A stretch of 24,493 nt of DNA from Lentisphaerota bacterium (GCA_022837245.1 JALHHX010000015.1:1-24493); one strand, 5' to 3'; positions 15,220-24,332 are shown, counted from the first letter of the stretch. Notes: generated from the letters alone by a model not told the origin. Program-made: numbers and translations.

Positions 15220-18200
15220 TTATTGCCTTGTTTTACGGCCGCGTCGAAGTGCTTACGTATCGTGGATGTGACTCGGGGAAATCCGAAGATTTTCGCAGTC
15301 TCTGAATATAGAGCTTCATCCGGCAGAGCCTGGAAGCGCTCACGCAAATATTCCATCGCGTTTGATATTTCCACCATGGGGATTTCCTTTATGGAACGTT
15401 TTGCCTCGTCCGAACCTCCCGGCACTCGGTAATACCGGTACGACGCCGGATCCTCCCCCTCCGGCCAGAATACGCGCTCGCCGAATTGCTTGGTAGTCTT
15501 GAGGGTTTTCGGCACGGATTTCTCAAGCACTACCGCCATTGCGCTGCCTATGCGCGAAAAACCCCATTCCGTTATGATGCGTTTGTTGAGGAGCGATTCC
15601 GTGATCGGCCCCTCCTCGTTAACAATGCGTCGTATCTGCTCGCCAATTATCTGAGGTCCGAAATCGAGGTTGAAGTTTGACTGGCTCTTAGCGTAACCGT
15701 TGACAACCTCGGCTGGAATGTAAGTCTTTCCGCGGTCGTTCGGCATCTCGACAGCAAAAGCAGGTTCGAACTCCATCTTGGGGGCAGAGCCGTATGACTT
15801 GAACATCGTTGAGCCAACCGACGGCGCTGGCAGCCCACGCACGGCCGCGTCCACCTCCGCGAGCAGTTTGCTTTGCGCATTCTCGCGGCCGAACCACCAA
15901 GAGGCGCTCCACACGCGAGCAAGCCTCCAGCCCAGGCCCTCAAGCACAATGCCCCGAAGTTTGTCGCGATCGCGGGCGCTGTTGCCACTGCCGTACATGA
16001 CACCGTCGCATTCGACACCGATGACGTACCGGCCTTCTTCGTCAGGCGCTTTAACCGCTATGTCGATCCTGTAGCCCGAGCAACCCACCTGGGTGTCAAC
16101 CTTATAGCCGTGGACGCGTAGGAACTCCGCCACCTCGTTCTCAAAAAGACGCGCGGCGGAATCCCCTCCAGATGCGGCTGTGAACACGCCCTGGGAGTTG
16201 CCGCGCTCGGCGTATTCGAGAAAGTTTTTGAGATGCAACACGCCAGTAGCCTGCGTCCGCCCCGTGTCGATCTGCAATGAGGTTACAGACGAGAACACGA
16301 CCACCTGTTCCTTGGCACGCGTGACGGCCACATTCAACCGCCGCTCGCCGCCTGGCCTGTTGAGCGGGCCGAAGTTCATCGCGAACTTTCCATGCGTGTC
16401 GAAACCGTAGCAGATCGAAAAGTAAATTGCATCCCGCTCGTCGCCCTGCACGTTCTCGAGGTTTTTGACGAAGAATGGCTCCTCGTTATCTGAGGAGAAG
16501 AATTTCTCGATCTCGGGAAATTCGGCGCGCTTTTCATCCATCAAGTCTTCTATGAGGTTCTGCTGGGCAGCGCTGAAGGTGACAACACCTGTTGATTTTT
16601 TGGCCAGCTCCGGATCGCGAAGGCGCGCCACAACGGCCTCCACGAGCGCCTCCGCCTCGATCCTGTTCGTACGCGTCTTCGATTTGTCATAAACGCCGTC
16701 CTTGACGTGATGGAAACTCACACCGAGGTTCTTGCTTTCCCTCACTGACGATGGAAACGTCATGAGGCTGTTGTCGTAATAATTGCGGTTGCTGAATGCT
16801 ATGAGCGATTCGTGGCGGCTGCGGTAGTGCCATTGCAGGTACATATCCGCCACACCAGCGGTCTTGCATTCGTCTAGGATGCTCTCGAGCTCCACGATGT
16901 CTGAATCGTCGACTTCCTCGCTTTCGGCATTCCGCTGGAAGAATGTTGTTGGCGGCAACTGCTTGGGGTCGCCTACGATTATGACTTGCCGTCCCCGCGC
17001 CATGGCGCCGATGGCGTCCCATACCGTTATCTGCGACGCCTCGTCGAACACAATTATATCGAAGTTGTTGCTCCCTGGTGGCAGGTATTGAGCCACGGAT
17101 AGCGGACTCATAAGCATGCATGGCTTTAGCGTCGGCAATATTGTGGGGATCATCTCAAGGAGGGTGCGGACCGGCTTGTGGCGCGTCTTCTTCTCGCACT
17201 CGCGTTTGAGCATTCCAAGTTCGCTGGCGGCGGGGCAGGCGCCCAGCCGCCCGGAAGGCAGACGTGACGCGAGCCTGGCGACTGTGGTTTGCTGAGCAAG
17301 CTTTTCCACCTCGTCGTCGATATGCGAGAACTTCTCCACAATCCCATCGTGCGAACCACCGATGAAGTTGCGGATAACATCGGACTTTTCAATAATATCG
17401 TCTATGAAGCGTTCGCAGTAGCGTTTGCGTATCGCGAGCTCCAAGTTACCGAGCGCGAGCTCTCCAGCGTCAACTGCGGCGACGACTGGGTCGAGGCCAA
17501 TGTCAAGGCAACGACCGCGTGCTTGGTTCCAAATACACCACCTGCGGAGGTGGCGAGCATCGTTTAACACGGCTTCCGCCATGGCGGCCGCGGCTGTCAC
17601 AACCCCTCTGCCGTTTATGGCCGCCTCATCGACGTGAAGCGCGGTTTTGAACACTCCCAGCGCGGCAGTGAACTTGGCATGCGCCGAGCAGAAAGCCCTC
17701 ATGTCCTCAGGCGTGAAAGCCCGCTCGGAGGCGGAGGCGTGGGCGCCGACCGCGTCGCACATGGATTTGAAGGCGTCGCTGTCGCCGTTGGACGCCTTGC
17801 GCAGCGATTCGCACAGCGCCTGGCAGACCGAGGAACGCATATCCAGCGCATCCCAGTCTGTTTCAAGTCCGTTGAAGAGCCCTTTCATGCGAGACGTCAC
17901 GGCCTCAGGCGCGGATTCCACAACCTTTCGGTTCGATATGTACGCCTCGAAGTCGTCCATGAGCTGCCGCATGTCGTTGCTGGACACCTTACGCCGCGAA
18001 CCTGGTTTGAGGCAGGCGGCAACGTCTTTGCGCGCCCTTGATCCACGGACCATGCGCGTTAGCACAAATTTTTTGGCGTTGTCCTCCAAACGGCGGCGCA
18101 TCTCGTCCACGTCAAAGCCTGAGACGGTGTCCATGTCGAATCCGTCAAGTTTTTTGGTGAGATCACGGCACTCCGCACCGGCGGCAGAAATCGCTGATAT

Positions 18201-21035
18201 CTCCACGCGGAAGTTCTCCCAGTCCGACTTGAAAAACGATTCAGGCAAACGTGGCAGCGATTGCAGGAGCAGCGCCAGACGGGCAAATTCCTCGAAACTG
18301 GGGCGTCCTGCGGAAGATGGCCGGGGATAGCCGATAATAGCGCAGAAAACATCGAGCATCTTGCTGATCGACACTGTTTCCGAACCGAGGGCGTTCGCGG
18401 AGTTCACGGCCGACTGCTCCCATGCGGGCGACCATTCGTGCGGCCGAGCAAACGCAAATTTGTCAAAGAGTTTAGGGTCTATTTCGCCCGCCTGCGCCGC
18501 AAGTTCGCGCCCGGCCTCTAGCATCGCCGCGCACTCCCCCGCTTCCAATTTGATTTTGCGGAACGTTCCGACTGCCTGGATAACGTCTTCATCGGATTCG
18601 TGGGCGAACAGGTATGAAAAAGCCTTGTATGGAGTCAGCCCGCAAGGATGTTCTTGATGGAGCGCGCTTACATAGCCGTTAAGCGAACTACGGGCTGCCC
18701 CCAGATCTTTCGTAGCATCCGTCCAGGCAGCGGGCTCCTTCTTGTCGCCTAAGGCAAGTGTCTCGGCGAACTGCCGCAGGACTTCGGCCTTGCCAGCCTT
18801 GTTGGAATGCAACTCAAGGCAGAACGGGGATAGACCGATTTTAGCAAGCCGGCGTTGAACGACCTCAAGCGCCGCCCGTTTTTCAGCGACGAACAGCACG
18901 GTTTTCCCCTCAGCCAGACAGTATGAGATGAGGTTGGTGATCGTCTGCGATTTGCCTGTGCCCGGAGGGCCGTGCAAAACGAAATTTTTGCCGCGCGCCG
19001 CAGAGATAACTGCCGCCAGCTGCGACGAGTCGGCGCTCATGGGGCATAACAGATCCTCGGTCTTCATGCAGGTATCGACCTCAGACGGTTTCACGGGCTC
19101 GATCCCGTCGTCAAAGGCGGTGCCGTCGCCATTTATGAGATGCCCCACGACTGGGTTCCTGCTCAGGTCGCCTAGGCGGCGGTTCATATCGTCCCACATT
19201 ATGAACTTGTTGAAGAAGAGGCGCCCGATCCACAAGTCCTCCTCAACCTGCCACCCCTTGACGTTGACCACGGCGTCGCGGAATATGCGCAGCACGGCTG
19301 CCACGTCGATGCCGCTCTCGTCCCCGGGCGGCGGATTGAGCCCGGCGATATCACGCCCGAAATCGCGTTTGAGCATCTCGAGGAGCGTTACGTTCACGAC
19401 CGGGTCGTCCTCAGTTTGCGCAAGCGTGTAACCAGAGCGCACCGTTTCCCTGTCAAGCCGCACTGGCACCAGCACGAGCGGCGCCTTGTAAGTCTGCGAT
19501 GAAGCGCCGGATCCATCTGTCCATTTAAGGGAGCCTATTGTGAGGAAGAGCGTGTTGACACCGCCCTCCTCAATATCAGTGCGGCATGTTCGGTAGAGTT
19601 CCGTGAGACGTTTCAACAGTTCCTTTTCGTCTAGAAAAGTGCGCAGACGGCGGCGATCAAACTCGTCTTGCATGAACTTGGCGACGGGATTCTCCCCGCG
19701 CGAGAGTTCGAGCATCGTGAGGTTCCGCGGATCGTTTTTCGGATCGCTGAAGACATCGGGTATCGGGTGGATGTAGAATTCCACCCCATCACAAACGGCG
19801 TCCTCGATTGCTTTGAGATTGTAATACGCGAGCTGGACAGCCTGTTTTGAGTCTTTAAAGTTTAGAAGCCGGTTGCGGCGCGAAAGGTCGAGCAACTTCG
19901 AGCGCCACCGGACGACCCGCGCCGGCACGCCATTTTCGGCCTGCTGGTTCGCGGTATCCACCGCTTCGCTGAGCGTCGGCAGGGCTTCGTCTGATTCCAC
20001 TTGCGATCCGCCGTCCGAGGAGGAGATTTCCCCGAGCCCGGCCACGCCTGAGAGAGGCCGTATCCCGATGGCGCGCGCTTGCTTGACATCAAGGGCGTAA
20101 TGGAATTCGGTGTCTTCTGCAAGACGTTTCGCCCCCTCTGCCATAGCAACTGAAAACTTGCTCTTTCCGCCTGCCGCGCAGGTGGTTTCAAGCGCCACGA
20201 TTTCGTCAATCTCCGCGCGCTTGCGTATCGACTGCAGATCGTCCACGACGCTGTCTGGGAAATTGTATTTCAGCAAATGGCAAGCCACGTATGAATGACC
20301 GCGGCATAGCATCACGATCGGATTCAAACCGCACTGCTCCATCATGCCGGCGACCACAAGCGCCAGGTCGAGACACGTCGCGAATTTTGTCGACAGTATC
20401 TTATCCGGGAAGCGAACCCGTTGGCCTCTCTCGCCGAAACTTGCGGGAGGTTCCGAGTAGTTAACGCCGCTTTCGAGCACGGCGTCATAAATGCATTTAA
20501 CCATGAGCAGGACTCGCGTTTTGTCGCCGCTCTGATACCCGTCGAGCGCACCGTTGCCGCCGCGTTCAATCATCAGCCCGGACACGCGCTTCAAGAGCGT
20601 GGTCACGCCGTCGCTGTTTGGCGTCACGAACGCTGCCAGCATTTCCGGCATGAAATCACCGCCGAACCATTCATCGTGCGCGCAGATGTCAATTGCCTCC
20701 GCGAGGCGTTTGATGGGCGCCTCCCCGCCGGCGGCAAACACATCCACATTTATGCTGCCTCTAACGCGCTCGGTGGCAGAGGATAAAAATGCGTGGCTTG
20801 CAACTATGTTGAAATCCTTTAATTCGACAGCGGCGCCCGGCGCTATCTCAGAGACCGCCAGCGCCACGGGTGTGAAAAACTCAGGATCGGATTTTATCTC
20901 CACACGAAGCTCTCGAAGAGGCTCCTTACCCTTGTTTTCCAGCACTAGCGAGCGTATGAACTGCATCCCGTTCTGGTGCAGCGCGAGTCCCACGTATGAG
21001 AGCGAATCCAGTTTTACCAGCAGTGTTTCGTCCAT
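15216..21035 (-). CDS. Giant SF1 helicase-nuclease with transglutaminase-like, DUF4011 and DUF3320 regions
   Basis: This is a 1,939-residue protein (positions are for the form starting one Met earlier, at 21038). An N-terminal beta-rich region (1-110) precedes a transglutaminase-like segment with Cys222, His248 (RGHSY) and Asp317 (ALDVKQAR). DUF4011 begins near 373 (RWRSKLLDLSRRNRLLNF). SF1 helicase motifs are complete: GPPGTGKS (690-697), DEAS (1332), GDPKQLPPT (1356), WHYRSRHE (1403), VQGDERD (1530) and NVAVTRAKEQ (1569). A ~550-residue helical insert lies between motifs I and II. At 1628-1735 is a Vsr/MTES_1575-type nuclease: Glu1635, Asp1659, VECDG (1675-1679) and ARDRDKLR. The conserved-looking YHS after ECDG reads YGS. 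DUF3320 ends the protein. Likely role: ATP-driven cleavage of nucleic acid, perhaps anti-phage defence (inference). GGAGG lies 7 nt before the second of two adjacent ATGs. Confidence 0.9.
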   Translation of the reverse strand: MDETLLVKLDSLSYVGLALHQNGMQFIRSLVLENKGKEPLRELRVEIKSDPEFFTPVALAVSEIAPGAAVELKDFNIVASHAFLSSATERVRGSINVDVFAAGGEAPIKRLAEAIDICAHDEWFGGDFMPEMLAAFVTPNSDGVTTLLKRVSGLMIERGGNGALDGYQSGDKTRVLLMVKCIYDAVLESGVNYSEPPASFGERGQRVRFPDKILSTKFATCLDLALVVAGMMEQCGLNPIVMLCRGHSYVACHLLKYNFPDSVVDDLQSIRKRAEIDEIVALETTCAAGGKSKFSVAMAEGAKRLAEDTEFHYALDVKQARAIGIRPLSGVAGLGEISSSDGGSQVESDEALPTLSEAVDTANQQAENGVPARVVRWRSKLLDLSRRNRLLNFKDSKQAVQLAYYNLKAIEDAVCDGVEFYIHPIPDVFSDPKNDPRNLTMLELSRGENPVAKFMQDEFDRRRLRTFLDEKELLKRLTELYRTCRTDIEEGGVNTLFLTIGSLKWTDGSGASSQTYKAPLVLVPVRLDRETVRSGYTLAQTEDDPVVNVTLLEMLKRDFGRDIAGLNPPPGDESGIDVAAVLRIFRDAVVNVKGWQVEEDLWIGRLFFNKFIMWDDMNRRLGDLSRNPVVGHLINGDGTAFDDGIEPVKPSEVDTCMKTEDLLCPMSADSSQLAAVISAARGKNFVLHGPPGTGKSQTITNLISYCLAEGKTVLFVAEKRAALEVVQRRLAKIGLSPFCLELHSNKAGKAEVLRQFAETLALGDKKEPAAWTDATKDLGAARSSLNGYVSALHQEHPCGLTPYKAFSYLFAHESDEDVIQAVGTFRKIKLEAGECAAMLEAGRELAAQAGEIDPKLFDKFAFARPHEWSPAWEQSAVNSANALGSETVSISKMLDVFCAIIGYPRPSSAGRPSFEEFARLALLLQSLPRLPESFFKSDWENFRVEISAISAAGAECRDLTKKLDGFDMDTVSGFDVDEMRRRLEDNAKKFVLTRMVRGSRARKDVAACLKPGSRRKVSSNDMRQLMDDFEAYISNRKVVESAPEAVTSRMKGLFNGLETDWDALDMRSSVCQALCESLRKASNGDSDAFKSMCDAVGAHASASERAFTPEDMRAFCSAHAKFTAALGVFKTALHVDEAAINGRGVVTAAAAMAEAVLNDARHLRRWCIWNQARGRCLDIGLDPVVAAVDAGELALGNLELAIRKRYCERFIDDIIEKSDVIRNFIGGSHDGIVEKFSHIDDEVEKLAQQTTVARLASRLPSGRLGACPAASELGMLKRECEKKTRHKPVRTLLEMIPTILPTLKPCMLMSPLSVAQYLPPGSNNFDIIVFDEASQITVWDAIGAMARGRQVIIVGDPKQLPPTTFFQRNAESEEVDDSDIVELESILDECKTAGVADMYLQWHYRSRHESLIAFSNRNYYDNSLMTFPSSVRESKNLGVSFHHVKDGVYDKSKTRTNRIEAEALVEAVVARLRDPELAKKSTGVVTFSAAQQNLIEDLMDEKRAEFPEIEKFFSSDNEEPFFVKNLENVQGDERDAIYFSICYGFDTHGKFAMNFGPLNRPGGERRLNVAVTRAKEQVVVFSSVTSLQIDTGRTQATGVLHLKNFLEYAERGNSQGVFTAASGGDSAARLFENEVAEFLRVHGYKVDTQVGCSGYRIDIAVKAPDEEGRYVIGVECDGVMYGSGNSARDRDKLRGIVLEGLGWRLARVWSASWWFGRENAQSKLLAEVDAAVRGLPAPSVGSTMFKSYGSAPKMEFEPAFAVEMPNDRGKTYIPAEVVNGYAKSQSNFNLDFGPQIIGEQIRRIVNEEGPITESLLNKRIITEWGFSRIGSAMAVVLEKSVPKTLKTTKQFGERVFWPEGEDPASYRYYRVPGGSDEAKRSIKEIPMVEISNAMEYLRERFQALPDEALYSETAKIFGFPRVTSTIRKHFDAAVKQGNK

Positions 21036-21099
21036 CATTAAGCCTCCGCGAGAATCGGCCTAACAATAACACGCGCCTCATCTCTGTATGACGACGCCC

Positions 21100-21128
21100 A
21101 TTATACTTTCTTGCTCACCGAATCTCAA
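21100..21128 (-). promoter_or_regulatory. Strong sigma-70 promoter for the helicase-nuclease operon
   Basis: On the minus strand TTGAGA (21128-21123), a 17-nt spacer and a perfect TATAAT (21105-21100) match the consensus at 5/6 and 6/6. Transcription would start near 21093, about 55 nt before the ATGs. It is the best promoter match in the window. No operator is obvious around it. Confidence 0.75.
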
Positions 21129-21165
21129 GGACGCATTCTTTTCTATTCTGTTTGTCTTACGATGA

Positions 21166-21174
21166 TGCTATAAT
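21166..21174 (+). promoter_or_regulatory. Extended -10 promoter for NAD+ synthetase
   Basis: TGCTATAAT (21166-21174) is a perfect extended -10 element. The -35 position (21146-21151, TTCTGT) is poor, as is usual when TGN is present. Transcription from about 21181 gives a leader of about 64 nt to the ATG at 21245. This also argues against the upstream in-frame TTG start at 21152. Confidence 0.6.
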
Positions 21175-21244
21175 GCAGGAAGTTTCGCGTGATATACGCG
21201 CGAAGGCGTGTTTCAATCGACTATCAAAGGTTCAGGGGGCAGAG

Positions 21245-23146
21245 ATGAAAGGGTTTTACCGATTGGCGGCGGCAGTGCCGGTATTAAAGGTGGGCGACCC
21301 GCCTTTCAATGCCGACAGGATTATCGAGGCGTACGCTGAGGCCGTGGCGGCGGGAGCGTCCATTGTCGCATTCCCGGAGCTGTCGCTCACTGGATATTCG
21401 TGCGGCGACATGTTCGACCAGACGGTTCTAATCGACTCCGCCATGAATGCGCTGATGCGGATCGCAGCCGCAACGAGGAACAGCGGCGCGGCGATGATTG
21501 TAGGGCTGCCCCTGCGCGTCGATTCCCGCCTTTTCAACGCCGCGGCAGTGGCAGCTGGCGGCAAGGTGGCGGGGATGACATTTAAGGAATACCTGCCGAA
21601 TTACCGCGAATTCCAGGAGAAGCGCCACTTCAATTCAGTCCGGGAGTTCGGCGCGGGCAGCGTCAAAATCTCGGGCGTCGATGTGCCCGCCGGGGCCGGG
21701 CTCGTGTTCGACGCCGCCGGCTCGTTCCTGTTCGGTATTGAGATATGCGAAGACTTGTGGGCTGTAATACCGCCGTCGGCTAATCTGGCACTCGGCGGAG
21801 CGCAGGCGGTGTTCAACCTCGCGGCAGGCAACGAGCTCGTCGGCAAGGCGGAATTCCGCAGAGGGCTGGTTGCCAGCCAAAGCTCGCGCATGTCCGGCGC
21901 GTACGTGCTGGCCGGGGCTGGCGTGCATGAATCGACTTCGGACGTCGTGTTCGGAGGCCATGCCATAATCGCGGAAAACGGCAGGATCGTGGCGGAAAAC
22001 GAACGTTTCGTCAGGAAGTCTTCGATCATCTACGCCGATATAAAACCCGCATGGTGTGACAGGCTCCGAGCCTCCTGGACCGGGTTCAACGATGGCGTGG
22101 CGCGCGCGCCCATACGGCGGGTGGGAATCGCGGCCATACCGGAATCACCGGATCTGAAGCACGCCGCCATCTCGTCGCATCCGTTCGTGCCCGAGGAGGA
22201 TGCGGCAAGGTCCGGACACTGCCACGAAATCCTTGAAATACAGTCGGCGGGGCTTGCCAAGCGCATCGAACACACTGGCGCGAAGAGGTTGCTGATAGGA
22301 GTTTCAGGCGGGCTGGATTCGACACTCGCGATGCTCGTCTGCGCCAGGACATGCGACTTGCTGGCCCTGCCTCGCAAGTTCATCTGCGCCGTGACGATGC
22401 CGGGGTTCGGCACCACGGGGCGCACAAGCGATAACGCGGACAAGCTTTCGGAGCTGTTGGGCGCAGAGTTGCGGAAAATCCCGATCGCGGAATCCGTCGG
22501 CGTGCATTTTGCGGACATCGGACACGACCCGGCGAAGACCGACGCTGTTTACGAAAACGCGCAGGCCAGGGAGCGCGCGCAGATTCTTATGGATCTGGCA
22601 AATGCCGAGGGCGGGCTTGTGGTGGGCACGGGCGATCTTTCGGAAATCGCGCTGGGATGGAGTACCTACAACGGCGACCACATGTCGATGTACAACGTCA
22701 ACTGCTCCGTCCCAAAAACGCTCGTCCGCTTTCTTATAAGGCAGTGCGCGGAAGAGGCGGCGCCGGAATTGGCGGCGGTGCTGGGCGACATCGTTAACAC
22801 GCCCGTTTCGCCCGAGTTGCTCCCCGGGGCGCAACACACGGAAAGCATTATAGGCAGGTACGACTTGCACGACTTCTTCCTGTATTACTTCATCAAATAC
22901 GGGGAGGAGCCGGACGCGCTCGCCGCGCTCGCCGGGGAGGCGTTCGGCGGGGAGGCTGAACCGGATGAGATTAAAAAAGCGCTCTCAGTTTTCCTGGGAC
23001 GCTTCGTGCGGCAGCAGTTTAAGCGCAATGCTGCGCCTGACGGCCCGAAGGTGGGCATTATCGGCCTCTCGCAGCGCGGCGATTGGCGTTGCCCATCGGA
23101 CATGAGTTGCTCCGTCTGGAACAAATGGCTTGAGCCCCGCGCCTAA
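21245..23146 (+). CDS. nadE: Glutamine-dependent NAD+ synthetase
   Basis: This 633-residue two-domain enzyme makes NAD+ from nicotinate adenine dinucleotide, ATP and glutamine-derived ammonia. The N-terminal nitrilase-type glutaminase (1-280) shows the complete triad: Glu45 in FPELSLTGYS, Lys114 in FKEYLPNYREF, and Cys168 in GIEICEDLW. The C-terminal synthetase domain has the ATP pyrophosphatase loop GVSGGLDST (352-360), GTGDLSEIALGWSTYNGDHMS and the C-terminal block GDWRCPSDMS. The ATG at 21245 follows GGGGGCAGAG and gives the normal family start; an in-frame TTG at 21152 would overlap the promoter. It is divergent from the helicase-nuclease gene. NAD metabolism beside a possible defence gene is suggestive, but nadE is a housekeeping gene and this may be chance. 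Confidence 0.95.
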   Translation: MKGFYRLAAAVPVLKVGDPPFNADRIIEAYAEAVAAGASIVAFPELSLTGYSCGDMFDQTVLIDSAMNALMRIAAATRNSGAAMIVGLPLRVDSRLFNAAAVAAGGKVAGMTFKEYLPNYREFQEKRHFNSVREFGAGSVKISGVDVPAGAGLVFDAAGSFLFGIEICEDLWAVIPPSANLALGGAQAVFNLAAGNELVGKAEFRRGLVASQSSRMSGAYVLAGAGVHESTSDVVFGGHAIIAENGRIVAENERFVRKSSIIYADIKPAWCDRLRASWTGFNDGVARAPIRRVGIAAIPESPDLKHAAISSHPFVPEEDAARSGHCHEILEIQSAGLAKRIEHTGAKRLLIGVSGGLDSTLAMLVCARTCDLLALPRKFICAVTMPGFGTTGRTSDNADKLSELLGAELRKIPIAESVGVHFADIGHDPAKTDAVYENAQARERAQILMDLANAEGGLVVGTGDLSEIALGWSTYNGDHMSMYNVNCSVPKTLVRFLIRQCAEEAAPELAAVLGDIVNTPVSPELLPGAQHTESIIGRYDLHDFFLYYFIKYGEEPDALAALAGEAFGGEAEPDEIKKALSVFLGRFVRQQFKRNAAPDGPKVGIIGLSQRGDWRCPSDMSCSVWNKWLEPRA

Positions 23147-23180
23147 ATCAGTTTAATTTCGTTGACAGCACAATAAAAGC

Positions 23181-23212
23181 GCGCCACGTGGCGTTCATGG
23201 GATGTGTGGCGC
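23181..23212. promoter_or_regulatory. Palindrome with a third half-site upstream of the sigma factor gene
   Basis: CGCCACGTGGCG (23182-23193) is a perfect 12-bp palindrome, and GTGGCGC recurs at 23206-23212. The left arm GCGCCAC (23181-23187) can therefore pair with either right arm. It lies between nadE and the ECF sigma gene and ends 11 nt before the sigma start. It could be an operator, a competing-hairpin RNA switch, or the nadE terminator, though there is no T-run. Confidence 0.4.
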
Positions 23213-23223
23213 ACCGCTAACGC

Positions 23224-23862
23224 ATGGCAAAGAGGACTAAGCAAATCACCGCAGAAACGGACGACGGGACGCTCTTCGATCTGTTCCGCAAACGCGGCGA
23301 TGAAGCGGCGTTTGAATTGCTGGTGTCGAGACATTCCACGTCTCTCATGCGGTTTATCCGCGGGATGCTGGGGCGGGATTCGGCATATGCGGACGATGCT
23401 TATCAGGATACATGGATCAAGGCAATAGACAACAGTGGCAAATGGAAAGGGGGAAGCTTCAAGGCGTGGCTTACAGCGATAGCGCGCAACACGGTAATAG
23501 ACATATTCAGGCGCACCAAGCCGACGCTCAGCCTCGACGACGAGAACGAGTTCGGAGTGGCGTTCGTTGAGAACATCCCTGACGCCGGCCAGATCCCCGG
23601 CGAGGCACTCGCAGGTGAGGAAGCGGAGAGGTTCGTGGCGGATAATGTCATGGCGCTTCCTGAAGCTCAGAGAGAGGTGTTTCTGATGCGTGTGGAGCAG
23701 GACATGACCTTCAAGGAAATCGCCGAGGCGCTTGACATCCCGCTGAACACTGCGCTTGGAAGGATGCATTACGCCACGCAAAAGCTACGGGCGGTGTTGT
23801 CTGAAAAGTTGGAGGAACGCAATCTTCCCGAACAGGAGAATGAGTTATGGACAAACAAGTAG
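23224..23862 (+). CDS. RNA polymerase sigma factor, ECF (sigma-70 family) type
   Basis: This is a 212-residue two-domain sigma factor. Region 2 (about 25-95) includes AFELLVSRH, then DDAYQDTWIKAI for core binding and -10 recognition, and FKAWLTAIARNTVIDIFRR. A ~50-residue acidic linker (LSLDDENEF to EAERFV) joins region 4 (about 140-195). There, LPEAQREVFLMRVEQDMTFKE and the helix-turn-helix IAEALDIPLNTALGRMHYATQKLR recognise the -35 element. The regulon is unknown. The next gene starts inside its 3' end (16-nt overlap), so sigma factor and putative regulator are made together. The ATG at 23224 has no clear Shine-Dalgarno sequence within the expected distance; the palindrome at 23182-23212 lies just before it. 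Confidence 0.93.
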   Translation: MAKRTKQITAETDDGTLFDLFRKRGDEAAFELLVSRHSTSLMRFIRGMLGRDSAYADDAYQDTWIKAIDNSGKWKGGSFKAWLTAIARNTVIDIFRRTKPTLSLDDENEFGVAFVENIPDAGQIPGEALAGEEAERFVADNVMALPEAQREVFLMRVEQDMTFKEIAEALDIPLNTALGRMHYATQKLRAVLSEKLEERNLPEQENELWTNK

Positions 23863-24311
23863 AAAATAAACACGCCGTGGAGATATGCGGCGTCGCCGCG
23901 CGCGGTCTTGCGGCAGCGCTAAGCGGGAGCGTGTCGGCGGCGGCGGCAGACCGGGTGCGCGAAGCCGCGCGTAATCATGCGCGAGCAGTCCGAATGCGGC
24001 GGACGTGGAAGCGCCTCGCCACAGGCGCAGTAACCGCGGCGGCATCTCTTGCGGTAGTCTTCAGCCTCACGCTCCAGTCTAGGCACACAAGAACAGAGAA
24101 GGCCGACCTGGAGGCGTGCATGGCGCTCGTGGCGCTGACGACGGTCGTCACAGAATACGACGGTCTCTCATCGGACGGGATCGAACTTACCGACGGCACG
24201 TTGCCGGCGGCAGAGGAGTACGTGGTGGACTTCGATTCTCTTGCGGACAGTCTTCTGCTTATGCAGGATTCGGCGCTTGCGTTCGACGACTACTATGCTC
24301 TGGGTTATTAA
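23847..24311 (+). CDS. Single-pass membrane protein, probable anti-sigma factor
   Basis: This is a 154-residue protein with a charged, Ala-rich cytoplasmic N-terminal part (1-55, RVREAARNHARAVRMRR). One transmembrane helix follows (about 57-76, ATGAVTAAASLAVVFSLTL). The outer C-terminal part (80-154) is acidic, with DFDSLADSLLLMQDSALAFDD. It has no zinc-binding HxxxCxxC motif. The assignment rests on position and topology: the start overlaps the ECF sigma gene by 16 nt (GGAG upstream of the ATG), and the next gene encodes a lipoprotein. Membrane proteins placed like this commonly hold the sigma factor inactive until a cell-envelope signal arrives. No sequence family is recognised, so it could instead be an envelope protein of unrelated function. 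Confidence 0.6.
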   Translation: MDKQVENKHAVEICGVAARGLAAALSGSVSAAAADRVREAARNHARAVRMRRTWKRLATGAVTAAASLAVVFSLTLQSRHTRTEKADLEACMALVALTTVVTEYDGLSSDGIELTDGTLPAAEEYVVDFDSLADSLLLMQDSALAFDDYYALGY

Positions 24312-24332
24312 CACATAAAACTGGAGACTGAA

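Noticed and set aside
21152..21244. Upstream TTG start for nadE adding 31 residues
   Set aside because: It overlaps the extended -10 promoter, and the added residues have no family counterpart. The ATG at 21245 has a good ribosome-binding site.
23162..23167. Perfect TTGACA upstream of the sigma gene as a promoter
   Set aside because: No -10 hexamer lies 16-18 nt downstream; that position is in the GC-rich palindrome.
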